The notes: generated from the letters alone by a model not told the origin. Positions 7,993-17,180 are shown, numbered from the stretch's first letter. The stretch: 64,000 nucleotides of DNA from Chryseobacterium oranimense (GCF_900129755.1 NZ_FQWT01000005.1:1-64000), one strand, 5' to 3'. Numbers and translations: made by a program.

Positions 7993-8504
7993 TTGTGGTG
8001 CGGTCTCGGGCGTGGTGCGTTGCTCCCTCTTAAAATTATTTTTCAAAACAAAAAAACAGAAAAAAAAGAAAGCCATTCAATCAAGTCGGACAAGCGGAAA
8101 ACCAAAAGGAAACGGAATAAATCCCGAAGGGTGGCAGGGCAATCACACAACAACTGGGCGAAGCCACCATATTTGCACTGCCATTATGCCGTAGTCTTTT
8201 GGTTGGGTGGTGCGGTGGCTGTCCGACTTACATTTGCTACCTTTTTGTTCATTTTTTAATCCATTCCAATCAAAGAAAGGATACAAAAAACACGTAAAGG
8301 TTAAGGACAGGTTGTTTTTGGTATGCTTTCCTTTATCCGTACAAAACTCTTTAAACGAGTGAGGGCTTTGCGAGGAAAATTTAAAGTGTTTTAAGGATTA
8401 ATTTCCATTCCTATTTGTGCCAACAGAAGCCAAATACTGCCACGTAATGCCAAATGAAAATAATACATTCTCTTGTGTTCTAAATTGTGGGAAATTTTGA
8501 ACCT
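7993..8504. other. Non-coding spacer within the mobile element
   Basis: About 510 bases. Open frames here have odd composition and no family resemblance, so I do not call genes. The sequence is richer in G and C around 8100-8230, then returns to AT-rich. No tRNA, terminator or clear promoter was recognised. Confidence 0.4.
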
Positions 8505-8885
8505 ATGGCACAAAAAACAATTACCGAAAAAGAGCGTAAAGAAAACGAGCTATCCGAGAAGAAAAAGAACACTCCTTTGATGCAGGTCGATAAGCATAGC
8601 GACCCGATTTCCAATTTCATTACCAACTTTAAACGTCAATTCAAAGATACAAAGGGCTTAGGTCTGGACAAGCTGTTCGGTGGCAAGCGTGTTGAACAAC
8701 AAAAACAGACTACCGAACCTGAAAGTATAATAGGTGCAACAAAAACGATTATGCTTTCGGATTTCAAAAACGATGAAAAAAGTCAGATTGTACAGAAAAA
8801 CAATAAGCATGCCTTGAAGACAGACAACGCAATCAAACCGCAACAAGCTCTCCAGAAAAACAATAAGCCAAAGTTGGGATTGTAG
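8505..8885 (+). CDS. Small basic protein of the mobile element, function unknown
   Basis: A 126-aa protein from the ATG at 8505; an upstream GTG at 8487 is possible but less likely. It is highly charged and lysine-rich, with long stretches that look disordered (ITEKERKENELSEKKK near the start) and a short central motif FITNFKRQFKDTKGLGLDKLFGG. The repeat QKNNKHALK / QKNNKPKLG occurs near the C-terminus. I do not recognise a family. Its place between the DUF3408 and HTH genes, with similar orientation, suggests an element maintenance or DNA-binding accessory role. Confidence 0.6.
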   Translation: MAQKTITEKERKENELSEKKKNTPLMQVDKHSDPISNFITNFKRQFKDTKGLGLDKLFGGKRVEQQKQTTEPESIIGATKTIMLSDFKNDEKSQIVQKNNKHALKTDNAIKPQQALQKNNKPKLGL

Positions 8886-8985
8886 CCGAGTATTTTACAT
8901 CTGAACGCCAAACGCTACCTCTGACGGCAACATTGGAACGACCTATGTAAATAGCTTTTATTTTCGAGGTTTAAATGATTCAGAT

Positions 8986-9282
8986 ATGGAAATAACAGTT
9001 TTAGACATTCAGATTTTAAAAGCATTGCATAGGGAAGTAAAGGAAGTTTCCAATCTAATTGCGGAAATGACCGCACCCTACAAAGCATTGCAACAGGCAA
9101 CAAAATGGCTCGACCAACAGGAAGCCTGTCAACTACTGAACATTAGCAAAAGAACTTTGCAGACATACAGGGCAAAGGGCATTCTTGGAGCAACGCAAAT
9201 CAATCGGAAAACATATTTCAGATTATCCGAAGTGGAATTATTTATGCAGGGAGAGCGACCGTTAAAAAAGCAAAAGAAATGA
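8986..9282 (+). CDS. Excisionase-like helix-turn-helix protein (first of pair)
   Basis: A 98-aa protein. An N-terminal coiled region (residues ~5-40) is followed by a MerR/excisionase-type helix-turn-helix at ~45-90 (WLDQQEACQLLNISKRTLQTYRAKGIL, then RKTYFRLSEVELFM). This matches the helix_turn_helix_17 type common on Bacteroidetes elements, where such proteins regulate excision or transfer. It overlaps the next gene by 4 bases, so the two are co-translated. The two proteins are paralogues sharing the layout and the SKRTLQ motif. Confidence 0.85.
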   Translation: MEITVLDIQILKALHREVKEVSNLIAEMTAPYKALQQATKWLDQQEACQLLNISKRTLQTYRAKGILGATQINRKTYFRLSEVELFMQGERPLKKQKK

Positions 9283-9560
9283 AACAGATTGGAAATTCAA
9301 ACGAGGATATGCTTGCTTTGCTCGAAGCTGTGGTAGGCATCAAAAATGAACTGCTGTATATCAGAGAATATTTCCACCCACTTTTGAAAGGGGAAATCTA
9401 TCTGTCAGGCGAACAGGTTTGCGAGATGCTCCACATTAGCAAACGGACGTTGCAACAGTATCGTGATGACGGACTGATACCTTTTATCAAGCTCGAACGA
9501 AAAATCCTTTTCCGTGAAAGCGATATTATCAAGGTGTTGGAAGATAACTACCAGAGTTAG
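9279..9560 (+). CDS. Excisionase-like helix-turn-helix protein (second of pair)
   Basis: A 93-aa paralogue of the preceding protein: an N-terminal helical segment (MLALLEAVVGIKNELLYIREYF), then the excisionase-type helix-turn-helix EQVCEMLHISKRTLQQYRDDGLIPF and a wing RKILFRESDIIKVL. It starts inside the end of the upstream gene. Tandem HTH pairs of this kind are typical of CTnDOT-like elements, where Xis2c/2d-like and Exc-like proteins control excision. The specific job is inferred, not shown. Confidence 0.85.
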   Translation: MKQIGNSNEDMLALLEAVVGIKNELLYIREYFHPLLKGEIYLSGEQVCEMLHISKRTLQQYRDDGLIPFIKLERKILFRESDIIKVLEDNYQS

Positions 9561-9603
9561 CTGATTGTGTGAAATTGTAAGCGTATCGGTCAATTAAAGA
9601 AAC

Positions 9604-9628
9604 AGCCCACTGCTTTAGGCAGTGGGCT
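9604..9628 (+). terminator. Rho-independent terminator after the HTH pair
   Basis: Perfect arms AGCCCACTGC / GCAGTGGGCT with a 5-base loop, followed by a short T run. It ends the plus-strand HTH unit and also separates it from the convergent gene at 9638-10219. Confidence 0.8.
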
Positions 9629-9637
9629 TTGGTATTA

Positions 9638-10219
9638 TTACATTTCTATCATTCTATTATTTAATATACTACTAAAATAGCAAGTCAAATTTGATGAAAT
9701 TTTTTCAAAGACATTAGGAATATAGTCTGATATATTTTCAACAGTCAATTCCTTTTCAATAGGATAATTATGATATGTATTAAGATAGTTTTTTATATCA
9801 TATTTCTCCGTATCATTGAGTTTTTCAAAGGGGTTTTGAGCCGTGTAGTTGTGGAAATCTGACAAATGAATGGAAGCACAACCAAATTTATATACATATT
9901 GAATATACCCATAAAATTCATTTGCCTTCTCAACCATATCTTTATCTGTGATTTGTTTCCATTTGTTATTTGATGTTAAAACTGTCCATTTCTCTCCTGA
10001 CAAAGTCTGGTTCATCATTCTTTCTCGTTCATCGAAATCGGATATTCTACCTAAATACATTACTCTGATAAAAGAGTCCAACTCTTGTCTTAATATAGAA
10101 ACGCAGTTGCCAAATAATCCTTGTGAAAATAAAAGTGTCAATGCTTTTTTATTTTCTTCACTTCTATTCTGAATTAGTGAAATATATTTTTGTCTTATAT
10201 CCGCCATTATTTGAAGCAT
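9638..10219 (-). CDS. Uncharacterised helical protein, likely mobile-element cargo
   Basis: A 193-aa protein with no recognised family. It is predicted mostly helical, rich in aromatic and acidic residues. The segment GNCVSILRQELDSFIRVMYLGR (near residues 33-54) resembles helices seen in HEPN-like or DUF5677-type proteins, but this is only an impression. There is no signal peptide or membrane segment. It is isolated between the excisionase-like pair and the integrase, on the opposite strand, a place where elements often carry defence or accessory genes. The start could also be the ATG at 10207. Confidence 0.65.
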   Translation of the reverse strand: MLQIMADIRQKYISLIQNRSEENKKALTLLFSQGLFGNCVSILRQELDSFIRVMYLGRISDFDERERMMNQTLSGEKWTVLTSNNKWKQITDKDMVEKANEFYGYIQYVYKFGCASIHLSDFHNYTAQNPFEKLNDTEKYDIKNYLNTYHNYPIEKELTVENISDYIPNVFEKISSNLTCYFSSILNNRMIEM

Positions 10220-10292
10220 TTTTTCTAATAGCTAAAGTACAAAAAAAGCCAATGTAGATAACATTGACTTTTTTAAATTGCTTTACTGGGTT

Positions 10293-11543
10293 TTATAATT
10301 GAGCCACAAAAGACTGCTCCATCCTCTTAAATTTGTGTGATACTTTTTGCATATCCTTACCTACTTTCTCGTTGAGTATCTTGGCATAAATTTGCGTTGT
10401 GGCAATGTTTTTATGCCCTAACATTTTGCTCAAACTCTCTAACGGAACTCCCTCGCTCAAAAACAGCGTGGCAAACGTATGGCGTGCCAAGTGAAAGGTT
10501 ACTTTCTTTTCTTTCAGGCAGTCAATCAGTTGTGATATTCTCTTTAGGCTATCATTACAGACTGTATTTGATGGTACAGGAAATACCTTTCCGTCTTTTG
10601 AAAATCCTGCATATTTTTCGATAATCATTTTGGGAATATCCAACAGCATCACGTTTGACGATGTGGCTGTTTTTTTCCTACGTATGATAATCCACTGGTT
10701 ACCGTCAAAGAAATCCTGAATATTGCTGTTTCTAAGTCTTTTCATATCTGAATAGGAAAGACCTGTAAAGCAACTGAAAACAAATAGGTCTTTGACCAAT
10801 TCGTCTTTCTTTTTCTCGCAGTTGAACGTTACAAACTGTTCCAACTCGTTCCGCAACAGATAACCTCTGTCTTTGTCCTTTTTGGTATTCTTGTACTCGC
10901 TGAACGGATTAAAAGCAAGATGCTTTCTGCTCATTGCCAATCGGCAAAGCGTGGTAAAGCCAATCATATACAGCCAAATCGTGTTATGTGTCAAGCTTTG
11001 TTCGTCACGCAGGTAGTAATCAAAGTCCTGTACAAAATTAGATGTAAGGTCATTGAATGATAAGTCAGAATATCCGTATTTTGTAAGTGCAAAATTTCGC
11101 AGATGCTTCAAAAGTGTTTTGTACTTACTGCGTGTGCCATTTACCCTAAGTCCGTTATTGACTTTTTTCTCATAGTCAGATAAGAACTGTTCATAAAACT
11201 TGAAAAAGGTCATTTCTCCGCTTTCCATACCGAGAAAAGCATTTTTAAGTTTAGCACTGTTTACAGCTCCTTCGTTCTTCAGAATTTTGGAATAGCATTC
11301 CTCAATACCCAAACGGATTTTATCAAGCTTGCCGTTAACATCTTGGGCTTCTCGGCTTTTTCCTAAAACCCTGCCGTACTTCAAATCCCAATTTGATGCA
11401 GAAATATCCAGCTTGGTACTGAATGCAGACTGATTACCGTTTACGGTAATTCTACACATAAGCGTAACTTTCCCGTTCTTCTTCGGGGCATTCTTTTTAA
11501 GGTAGAAAAGAACCTTAAACGTTGATTTTTTTGTCGTTTCCAT
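10293..11543 (-). CDS. Tyrosine recombinase/integrase (Bacteroidetes element type)
   Basis: A 416-aa integrase, from the ATG at 11543 (a GTG two codons earlier is possible). Residues ~10-95 are an arm-binding domain, ~110-210 a SAM-like core-binding domain, and ~225-405 the catalytic domain. Visible catalytic residues are His351 and Arg354 (HLARHTFAT), His377 (LGHKNI) and Tyr386 (TQIYAKI). At the first Arg position the protein has Ser263 (FTGLSYSD), as in IntDOT-like enzymes, which lack that Arg. It sits at the right edge of the element and would catalyse integration and excision. Confidence 0.92.
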   Translation of the reverse strand: METTKKSTFKVLFYLKKNAPKKNGKVTLMCRITVNGNQSAFSTKLDISASNWDLKYGRVLGKSREAQDVNGKLDKIRLGIEECYSKILKNEGAVNSAKLKNAFLGMESGEMTFFKFYEQFLSDYEKKVNNGLRVNGTRSKYKTLLKHLRNFALTKYGYSDLSFNDLTSNFVQDFDYYLRDEQSLTHNTIWLYMIGFTTLCRLAMSRKHLAFNPFSEYKNTKKDKDRGYLLRNELEQFVTFNCEKKKDELVKDLFVFSCFTGLSYSDMKRLRNSNIQDFFDGNQWIIIRRKKTATSSNVMLLDIPKMIIEKYAGFSKDGKVFPVPSNTVCNDSLKRISQLIDCLKEKKVTFHLARHTFATLFLSEGVPLESLSKMLGHKNIATTQIYAKILNEKVGKDMQKVSHKFKRMEQSFVAQL

Positions 11544-11730
11544 ACTCACAATTCTTAATGATAAAATTAAACCTATGCGAGCTACGGAACAATATGAAAA
11601 ACTATGCAGAAAGCTGAATTACAGTATTTTAAAACGATTGTTTCTAATATTTAAAAGTAACGTTTTAGTAACCTTACTTTTGCTAAACCTCGCTTTTTAC
11701 TGCTTTTTACCTCATTACCAAAAAATCATA

Positions 11731-11764
11731 AAACGGCTGTAAAGTCTTTATTTACAACCGTTTT
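11731..11764. terminator. Hairpin terminator at the element/chromosome border
   Basis: Arms AAACGG-TGTAAA and TTTACA-CCGTTT, each with one unpaired base, followed by a T run on the plus strand. It lies between the integrase and tyrA and probably belonged to the chromosomal gene that preceded tyrA before insertion. Confidence 0.65.
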
Positions 11765-11822
11765 TCCTGTTATTAATCTTTGATGTATTTTTACTGAAAC
11801 TTTATTTTAAAAAATTAAAAAG

Positions 11823-12665
11823 ATGAAAATAAGTATTATTGGTACAGGGTTAATCGGGGGCTCAATGGCTTTAAAGTTAAGGGAAAAAGGCATTGCAGAT
11901 TTCATCTACGGAATTGATAATAACCAGCAGCATATCAGTGAAGCGTTGAGCCTTAATATTATTGATGCAGGTACAGATCTCGAATACGGCGTTAAAAATG
12001 CCGACTTTATTATTATTGCCGTTCCTGTGGATGCAGCCAGAAAGCTACTGCCCGGAGTGCTGGATCTTATATCCGATAAACAGACTGTGATGGATGCCGG
12101 ATCTACCAAAGCCGGAATTGTAAATGCCGTGAAAGATCATCCTAAGCGTTCAAGGTTCGTAGCCTTCCACCCGATGTGGGGTACAGAAAACAACGGTCCC
12201 GGATCTGCCGTTTCCGAAAGTTTTACCGGAAAGGCCGGGGTAATCTGCAATAAGGAAGAATCTGCGGCCGATGCGCTTCAGTTAGCCGAAAAAGTGGCAG
12301 AAAGTCTGGATATGCATCTTATCTACATGAATGCTGAGGACCATGACATTCATACGGCTTATATTTCCCATATTTCCCATATTACATCCTATGCTCTGGC
12401 CAATACTGTTCTGGAAAAAGAACGTGAGGAGGAAACTATTTTCCAGCTTGCCAGTTCCGGTTTTTCCAGCACCGTTCGTCTTGCCAAATCTCATCCTGAA
12501 ATGTGGGTCCCGATCTTTAAACAAAACAAAGAAAACGTACTGGATGTTCTGAATGAGCACATCACCCAGCTTAGAAAATTCAAGGCTGCACTGGAAAAGG
12601 AAAACTATGAATATCTTGAAGAGCTGATCAGCAATGCCAACAGGATCAGGGGAATTTTAAGGTAA
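11823..12665 (+). CDS. tyrA: Prephenate dehydrogenase
   Basis: A 280-aa protein. It begins with an NAD(P)-binding Rossmann motif (IIGTGLIGGSMALKL). Residues ~70-170 complete the nucleotide domain, and the C-terminal half is the helical dimerisation domain of TyrA. The motifs FHPMWGTENNGPGSA and HDIHTAYISHISH fit the active-site region, including the conserved His. It makes 4-hydroxyphenylpyruvate from prephenate in tyrosine synthesis. No chorismate mutase or ACT domain is fused. A possible -7 box (TACTTTTG) lies at 11675-11682. It is the first chromosomal gene right of the integrated element. Confidence 0.92.
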   Translation: MKISIIGTGLIGGSMALKLREKGIADFIYGIDNNQQHISEALSLNIIDAGTDLEYGVKNADFIIIAVPVDAARKLLPGVLDLISDKQTVMDAGSTKAGIVNAVKDHPKRSRFVAFHPMWGTENNGPGSAVSESFTGKAGVICNKEESAADALQLAEKVAESLDMHLIYMNAEDHDIHTAYISHISHITSYALANTVLEKEREEETIFQLASSGFSSTVRLAKSHPEMWVPIFKQNKENVLDVLNEHITQLRKFKAALEKENYEYLEELISNANRIRGILR

Positions 12666-12738
12666 TTTTTTGGGCAAAAAGACGAATTTGCTGATTCGAT
12701 GATTTGATGATCCGCTAAATTATTACAATATTCAAATA

Positions 12739-12779
12739 AAAAGGGCAAAATCGATTGTATTAACCGGTTTTGCCCTTTT
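12739..12779. terminator. Bidirectional terminator between tyrA and sdaA
   Basis: Arms AAAAGGGCAAAA and TTTTGCCCTTTT enclose a 17-base loop. The convergent genes tyrA (+) and sdaA (-) end on either side. Confidence 0.8.
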
Positions 12780-12807
12780 GCTTTTTATTATTTAGCCTTT
12801 TCGCTTC

Positions 12808-14226
12808 TTAACATTCAGGAACGTTTACTGCTATAGCCAAACCTCCTTCTGAAGTTTCCTTAAAACGGTCACTCATGGACAAAGCGGTTTCCCACATCGT
12901 CTGAATTACCTCATCCAATGTTACTTTTGCTTTGGCAGGATCACTTTCAAGGGCAATATTGGCTGCTGTGATTGCTTTCATGGCACCCATTGTATTTCTT
13001 TCGATGCATGGGATCTGTACAAGTCCTCTGATCGGGTCGCATGTAAGCCCAAGATGGTGCTCCATAGCAATTTCCGCCGCCATTAATACCTGGCCTATGC
13101 TTCCTCCTAAAATTTCTGTAAGCCCCGCTGCTGCCATCGCTGAAGAAACTCCTATTTCCGCCTGGCATCCGCCCATTGCAGCAGAAATCGTTGCATTTTT
13201 CTTGAATAATGTTCCAATCTCCCCGGCTACAAGCAGAAATCTTACGATATCATCTTCACTTGTGAATTCGGTAAAAGCCTGTGAATACATTAAAACAGCC
13301 GGAATTACTCCGCTGGCGCCATTCGTAGGTGCTGTGATGATCCTTCCGAAGCTGGCATTTTCTTCATTGACAGCGAGTGCAAAACAGGCAATCCATTTAT
13401 TGATATTCGTGAAATTCTCTTCCGCATCCACAACCTGCTGAAACCATTCATCAATATTGGTATAGATCTTATCTCCCAGTAGCTTCCTGTTGATTCCCGC
13501 AGCTCTTCTGGTAACATTTAAACCTCCAGGTAAAACGCCTTCTTTATTTACTCCTTTGTAGATGCATTCCTTGATATTTCTCCAGATATTCAGAGCTTCC
13601 TTTCTCGTTTCTTCCTGGGATCTCCAGCTTTCTTCATTGACAAGGATCAGATCTGAAAATCTTTCAAAACCTAGCTTTTCACAGTATTTTATAATATCCG
13701 AACCGTGATGACATGGATATAAGGTCCGCACACAATGCTTCTGTATAGAGTTTTTTTCCTGACTGGCGATGAATCCACCACCTACGGAATAAAAGTCCTG
13801 GACAAGCTCGGTTCCGTCTTCAAAAACAGCCTTAAAAATCATTCCGTTAGGATGAAAATCAAGGGATTTATTCATATTTAAAACCAAATGATGCCCATAA
13901 ATGAAAGGAATTTCTTTTTCTCCTCCGAGATTAAGGATCTGGTCTTTTTTTATTTTCTCTATTTTTTCATCAATTTTTGAGGTGTTGATGGTTGTAAAAT
14001 CTTCGCCGTTCAACCCGAGCATTCCGGCAATATCTGTTCCGTGCCCGATCCCCGTTTTGGCTAAAGAACCAAAGAATTCAAGGAAAACTTCCTTTACCTC
14101 TTCAATTGATCTTTCTCTTTTTATAATTCTGATGAATGCTGACGCAGCATTCCAAGGCCCCATCGTATGTGAACTGGACGGGCCTATTCCTACTTTAATA
14201 ATTTCAAAAACCGATATTGATTCCAT
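12808..14226 (-). CDS. sdaA: L-serine ammonia-lyase (serine dehydratase, Fe-S type)
   Basis: A 472-aa single-chain L-serine dehydratase, converting serine to pyruvate and ammonia. The beta-domain starts with the typical IKVGIGPSSSHTMGPW. The alpha-domain (from ~residue 190) contains APTNGASGVIPAVL, SAAMGGCQAEIGVSSAMA, and LTCDPIRGLVQIPCIERN. The three conserved cysteines for the 4Fe-4S cluster are visible in these blocks. The length and motifs are complete, so it should be active in the cytoplasm. It is monocistronic, with a terminator shared with tyrA. Confidence 0.95.
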   Translation of the reverse strand: MESISVFEIIKVGIGPSSSHTMGPWNAASAFIRIIKRERSIEEVKEVFLEFFGSLAKTGIGHGTDIAGMLGLNGEDFTTINTSKIDEKIEKIKKDQILNLGGEKEIPFIYGHHLVLNMNKSLDFHPNGMIFKAVFEDGTELVQDFYSVGGGFIASQEKNSIQKHCVRTLYPCHHGSDIIKYCEKLGFERFSDLILVNEESWRSQEETRKEALNIWRNIKECIYKGVNKEGVLPGGLNVTRRAAGINRKLLGDKIYTNIDEWFQQVVDAEENFTNINKWIACFALAVNEENASFGRIITAPTNGASGVIPAVLMYSQAFTEFTSEDDIVRFLLVAGEIGTLFKKNATISAAMGGCQAEIGVSSAMAAAGLTEILGGSIGQVLMAAEIAMEHHLGLTCDPIRGLVQIPCIERNTMGAMKAITAANIALESDPAKAKVTLDEVIQTMWETALSMSDRFKETSEGGLAIAVNVPEC

Positions 14227-14309
14227 AAATCACTGTTCATTTCCACTGAAAACAAAGATACATGATAAAATATTAATACCATCAGTCTGAAATTAGGTTT
14301 CTTTTTAAT

Positions 14310-15656
14310 TTACCATTTCAGGCTTTCTTCGTGCTGGGAAATATCAAGTCCTTTCTCTTCAGACTCTTCCGAAACCCTGAGGGTAATCATCGCATTGGTT
14401 ATTTTATACAAAAGCAAGGAACCAAAAAACGTAAAAACCGATACAAGCACCAAAGCGGCCATATGGTGGGCAAAAACCTCAATACCCCCATGAAGAAGGC
14501 TGGCATTTTCGCCATGGGCAAAAACAGCGGTAAGGATCATTCCCATAATTCCCCCTACTCCATGGCATGCAAAAACATCCAGGGTATCATCTATCTTCTT
14601 TAAAGCTTTCCAGTTTACCATCAGGTTAGAAACAATAGCTGTTGCAAATCCTATAAAAAGACTTTCCGGGATACTTACAAAACCACAGCCGGGAGTAATG
14701 GCAACAAGTCCTACAACAGCCCCGATGCAAGCTCCCAATGCGGAAACACTTCTTCCGTTGATCCTGTCAAAGAATATCCAGGTCATCATGGCAGAGGCAG
14801 AAGCAATGGTAGTTGTTCCAAAAGCCGTTGCTGCAGAGGCGTTTGCACTTAAGGCAGAACCTGCATTAAAACCGAACCACCCGAACCACAGCATACCGGT
14901 TCCAAGAAGGACATAAGGAATATTGGAAGGCTCATGATGCGGGTTTTTCCTGTTTCCAAGCACTAAAGCACCTGCTAAAGCGGCAAAACCGGCACTCATG
15001 TGGACAACCGTTCCGCCTGCAAAATCTTTTACTCCAAAATATTTATTCAAAAGGCCGTCGGGATGCCACACCATATGACAGAGCGGTGTATAAATGAATA
15101 AGCTGAAAAGCACCATGAACAGCAGATAAGAAATAAAACGTACCCGCTCGGCAAAGGAACCTGTAATAAGAGCCGGAGTAATCACAGCAAATTTCATCTG
15201 AAAAAGGGCAAAAAGGACGAAAGGAATAGTGGAAGCCATCATTTTGTGAGGTAATGCCCCAACATGGCTGAAAAACGGATAACTCAGCGGGTTTCCTATG
15301 ATTCCGTAATGGACTCCATTAATGTCAAAGCCTAAAGAATCACCAAATGACAGGGAGAATCCGACAACTACCCATAAAATGGAAATAACACCAAGGGCAA
15401 TAAAACTTTGGAGCATTGTAGAAATTACATTTTTCTTTCCTACCATTCCTCCGTAAAAAAATGACAGCCCGGGTGTCATCAGTAATACAAGTCCGGCAGC
15501 AGCAAGAATCCAGGCCACATCTGCTCCTACGATCTTGTTTTCGCTAAGAAAGTTTCCTGTGTTGGGAAGATCTGCTACAGGACTCCAGAATAATCCTCCG
15601 AATGCCACAAGGGTAATGACAGAGAATGAAACGATCCATTTTAAACCAATTTTCAT
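14310..15656 (-). CDS. amt: Ammonium transporter (Amt family)
   Basis: A 448-aa inner-membrane protein with an N-terminal signal-like segment and about 11 transmembrane helices. Hallmarks of Amt are present: ILAAAGLVLLMTPGLSFFYGGMVGKKN near the start, FAGGTVVHMSAGFAALAGALVLG for the first pore His region, and DVFACHGVGGIMGMILTAVFA for the second. It moves ammonium into the cell. No GlnK gene is beside it within this window. Transcription is separate from sdaA, which ends in the opposite sense of flow just downstream. Confidence 0.95.
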   Translation of the reverse strand: MKIGLKWIVSFSVITLVAFGGLFWSPVADLPNTGNFLSENKIVGADVAWILAAAGLVLLMTPGLSFFYGGMVGKKNVISTMLQSFIALGVISILWVVVGFSLSFGDSLGFDINGVHYGIIGNPLSYPFFSHVGALPHKMMASTIPFVLFALFQMKFAVITPALITGSFAERVRFISYLLFMVLFSLFIYTPLCHMVWHPDGLLNKYFGVKDFAGGTVVHMSAGFAALAGALVLGNRKNPHHEPSNIPYVLLGTGMLWFGWFGFNAGSALSANASAATAFGTTTIASASAMMTWIFFDRINGRSVSALGACIGAVVGLVAITPGCGFVSIPESLFIGFATAIVSNLMVNWKALKKIDDTLDVFACHGVGGIMGMILTAVFAHGENASLLHGGIEVFAHHMAALVLVSVFTFFGSLLLYKITNAMITLRVSEESEEKGLDISQHEESLKW

Positions 15657-15762
15657 ATAATTTATATTTTACCCCATCAAAATTAAATATAAATTTTATA
15701 AAAACATATAATTTTACAAAATACCCCTTAAAAAAAGCATAACAAGCATTCATTTATATATT

Positions 15763-16404
15763 TTAAACAAACACTTCCTTTAATATTTTAGATACTTCTT
15801 TATATTTTGTAGCCGGAAAAAGATGAGTCCCGCCTTTGATGATGTAATCCGGCTTTGAATATTTAATGGGAAAAACAATGTCTTTATCTCCCAATATCTG
15901 TATAACCTCCGGTGTTTCCTCAAACTTCCATTCGGAAACCTTTTCTACAGACCATTTCAGATAGTAAGGATCTCTGACCCTGAAATATTCGAGGATCCTG
16001 GGATTTTTAGGATCAAATAGTTTTCTGACTACCGAATAGACATTTGCGGCTTTATCATTAAACATTCCTACAGGAAGTATCCTCGGAAGCTTTGTAATCT
16101 CGCCGGTCTTTATAAATTTAGATTTTTCCTTATCTGATTTAATGCTTCCCAGGATAACCACCTTTTGTGCAGGTTTCAGTTTATTGATTTCCTGCACCAT
16201 AATACCGCCAAATGAATATCCCAACAGGCAGAACGGTTCGGAATCGTCTACTTTTTCCGCCATTCTTGCTACATAGGAATGAAAAGGCTCGTTTTTTTCA
16301 GGGATAAGCCAGTCTATAAAAACCAATTCGCAGTTTTCGGGAAATTCCAGTCTTTCAAGCACTTTAAAATCTGCTCCGAGACCGCTTACTACATAAATTT
16401 TCAT
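15763..16404 (-). CDS. Alpha/beta hydrolase (small)
   Basis: A 213-aa hydrolase fold protein. The start (KIYVVSGLGADFKVLERL) provides the oxyanion region, CLLGYSFGGIMVQEI near residue 82 is the nucleophile elbow, and QILGDKDIVFP plus KGGTHLFP near the C-terminus provide acid and His. No signal peptide. The lid is short. The family includes uncharacterised esterase-like proteins, and the substrate is unknown. It is monocistronic. Confidence 0.82.
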   Translation of the reverse strand: MKIYVVSGLGADFKVLERLEFPENCELVFIDWLIPEKNEPFHSYVARMAEKVDDSEPFCLLGYSFGGIMVQEINKLKPAQKVVILGSIKSDKEKSKFIKTGEITKLPRILPVGMFNDKAANVYSVVRKLFDPKNPRILEYFRVRDPYYLKWSVEKVSEWKFEETPEVIQILGDKDIVFPIKYSKPDYIIKGGTHLFPATKYKEVSKILKEVFV

Positions 16405-16472
16405 AGTACTAATTTAAGAAAAACATGATAAAGAATTTAAAATGATTCGATCAGATTCTTTCCATAAAAAAA

Positions 16473-16494
16473 GGACGATTTATAAAAACCGTCC
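16473..16494 (-). terminator. Terminator after YceI gene
   Basis: GGACG / CGTCC arms with an AT-rich loop and an A run on the plus strand (T run on the transcribed strand). It lies directly after the minus-strand YceI gene. Confidence 0.65.
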
Positions 16495-16521
16495 AATATA
16501 TTTTACTTCAGTATATCTTAC

Positions 16522-17148
16522 TTACTTTTTCTTTACAGGAACTCTGTTGTCGTTATCCAGCTTTTCCGTAGAAACTTTGAACTGGATGTCCATTTCGTTC
16601 TTGATGAAATAATCTTTCAGTGAAGACTGGTAGAACACTTTGAAATCTCTTCTGTTTAATGAGAATTTCGCAGATTCCACTACTACAGTAAACTGGGTTA
16701 CATATACGTTTGCAGGGAAAGAAATTGTTTTTCTAACTCCTTTGATGGTAACGTCACCGTATACTGTTGAATTGTACTCACTGTTTGCCAGAGGAATAAT
16801 TTTAGTCAGATGGAATTTTGCGATCGGGAATTTTTTCACTTCAAAAAAGTTGGTGCTTTTCAGCTCATTGGTAAGCTTTATCTGATCTTCATCAGAAACA
16901 TCTCCCGCCATCATGCTTCTCATATCTATAATAAACTCTCCGTCCACAAGAACAGTTTTATCAAAATTGAATTTCCCGCTTTTCAGCTTTACCGTCCCTG
17001 AATGCGAAGAAGCCTCAGTTTTTACAACTTTATATCCCCACCACCTGATCTCCGATGAAGTCACTTTGGAAACCTTATCAAATTTCTTCTGTGCAGAAAC
17101 AAATGATATGCTTACACACATCATAGCAAACAATAGTAATCTTTTCAT
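16522..17148 (-). CDS. YceI-family periplasmic protein (diverged copy)
   Basis: A 208-aa protein with a signal peptide ending VSAQ. The YceI lipocalin-like domain fills the rest: SEIRWWGYKVVKTEASSHSGTVKLKSG at the start, NSTVYGDVTIKGVRKTISFPA in the middle, and FSLNRRDFKVFY near the end. YceI proteins bind polyisoprenoids or similar lipids. It is a paralogue of the next YceI gene with a longer, charged tail (KLDNDNRVPVKKK). A terminator lies between the two genes, so it probably has its own promoter or relies on read-through. Confidence 0.88.
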   Translation of the reverse strand: MKRLLLFAMMCVSISFVSAQKKFDKVSKVTSSEIRWWGYKVVKTEASSHSGTVKLKSGKFNFDKTVLVDGEFIIDMRSMMAGDVSDEDQIKLTNELKSTNFFEVKKFPIAKFHLTKIIPLANSEYNSTVYGDVTIKGVRKTISFPANVYVTQFTVVVESAKFSLNRRDFKVFYQSSLKDYFIKNEMDIQFKVSTEKLDNDNRVPVKKK

Positions 17149-17180
17149 TCTTTTTTATTTACAATTCAACAAAAATAAAA

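Larger units (their letters stand above)
5242..11764. mobile_element. Mobilizable/integrative element core (right part)
   Basis: This stretch holds, in order, a relaxase, a mobilization accessory protein, a hairpin-rich probable oriT, a DUF3408 protein, two excisionase-like HTH genes and a tyrosine integrase at the right edge. Past the integrase start (11543) lie a rho-independent-type hairpin and then the chromosomal tyrA. No conjugation (Tra) genes are present, so it would be mobilized in trans. The operon at 110-5212 may be cargo. No flanking direct repeat could be paired because the left end is not visible, so the limits are approximate. Confidence 0.7.

Noticed and set aside
7993..8259. 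Open frame after the DUF3408 gene
   Set aside because: Starts directly at the stop region, composition is arginine/lysine noise followed by a random tail; no start signal.
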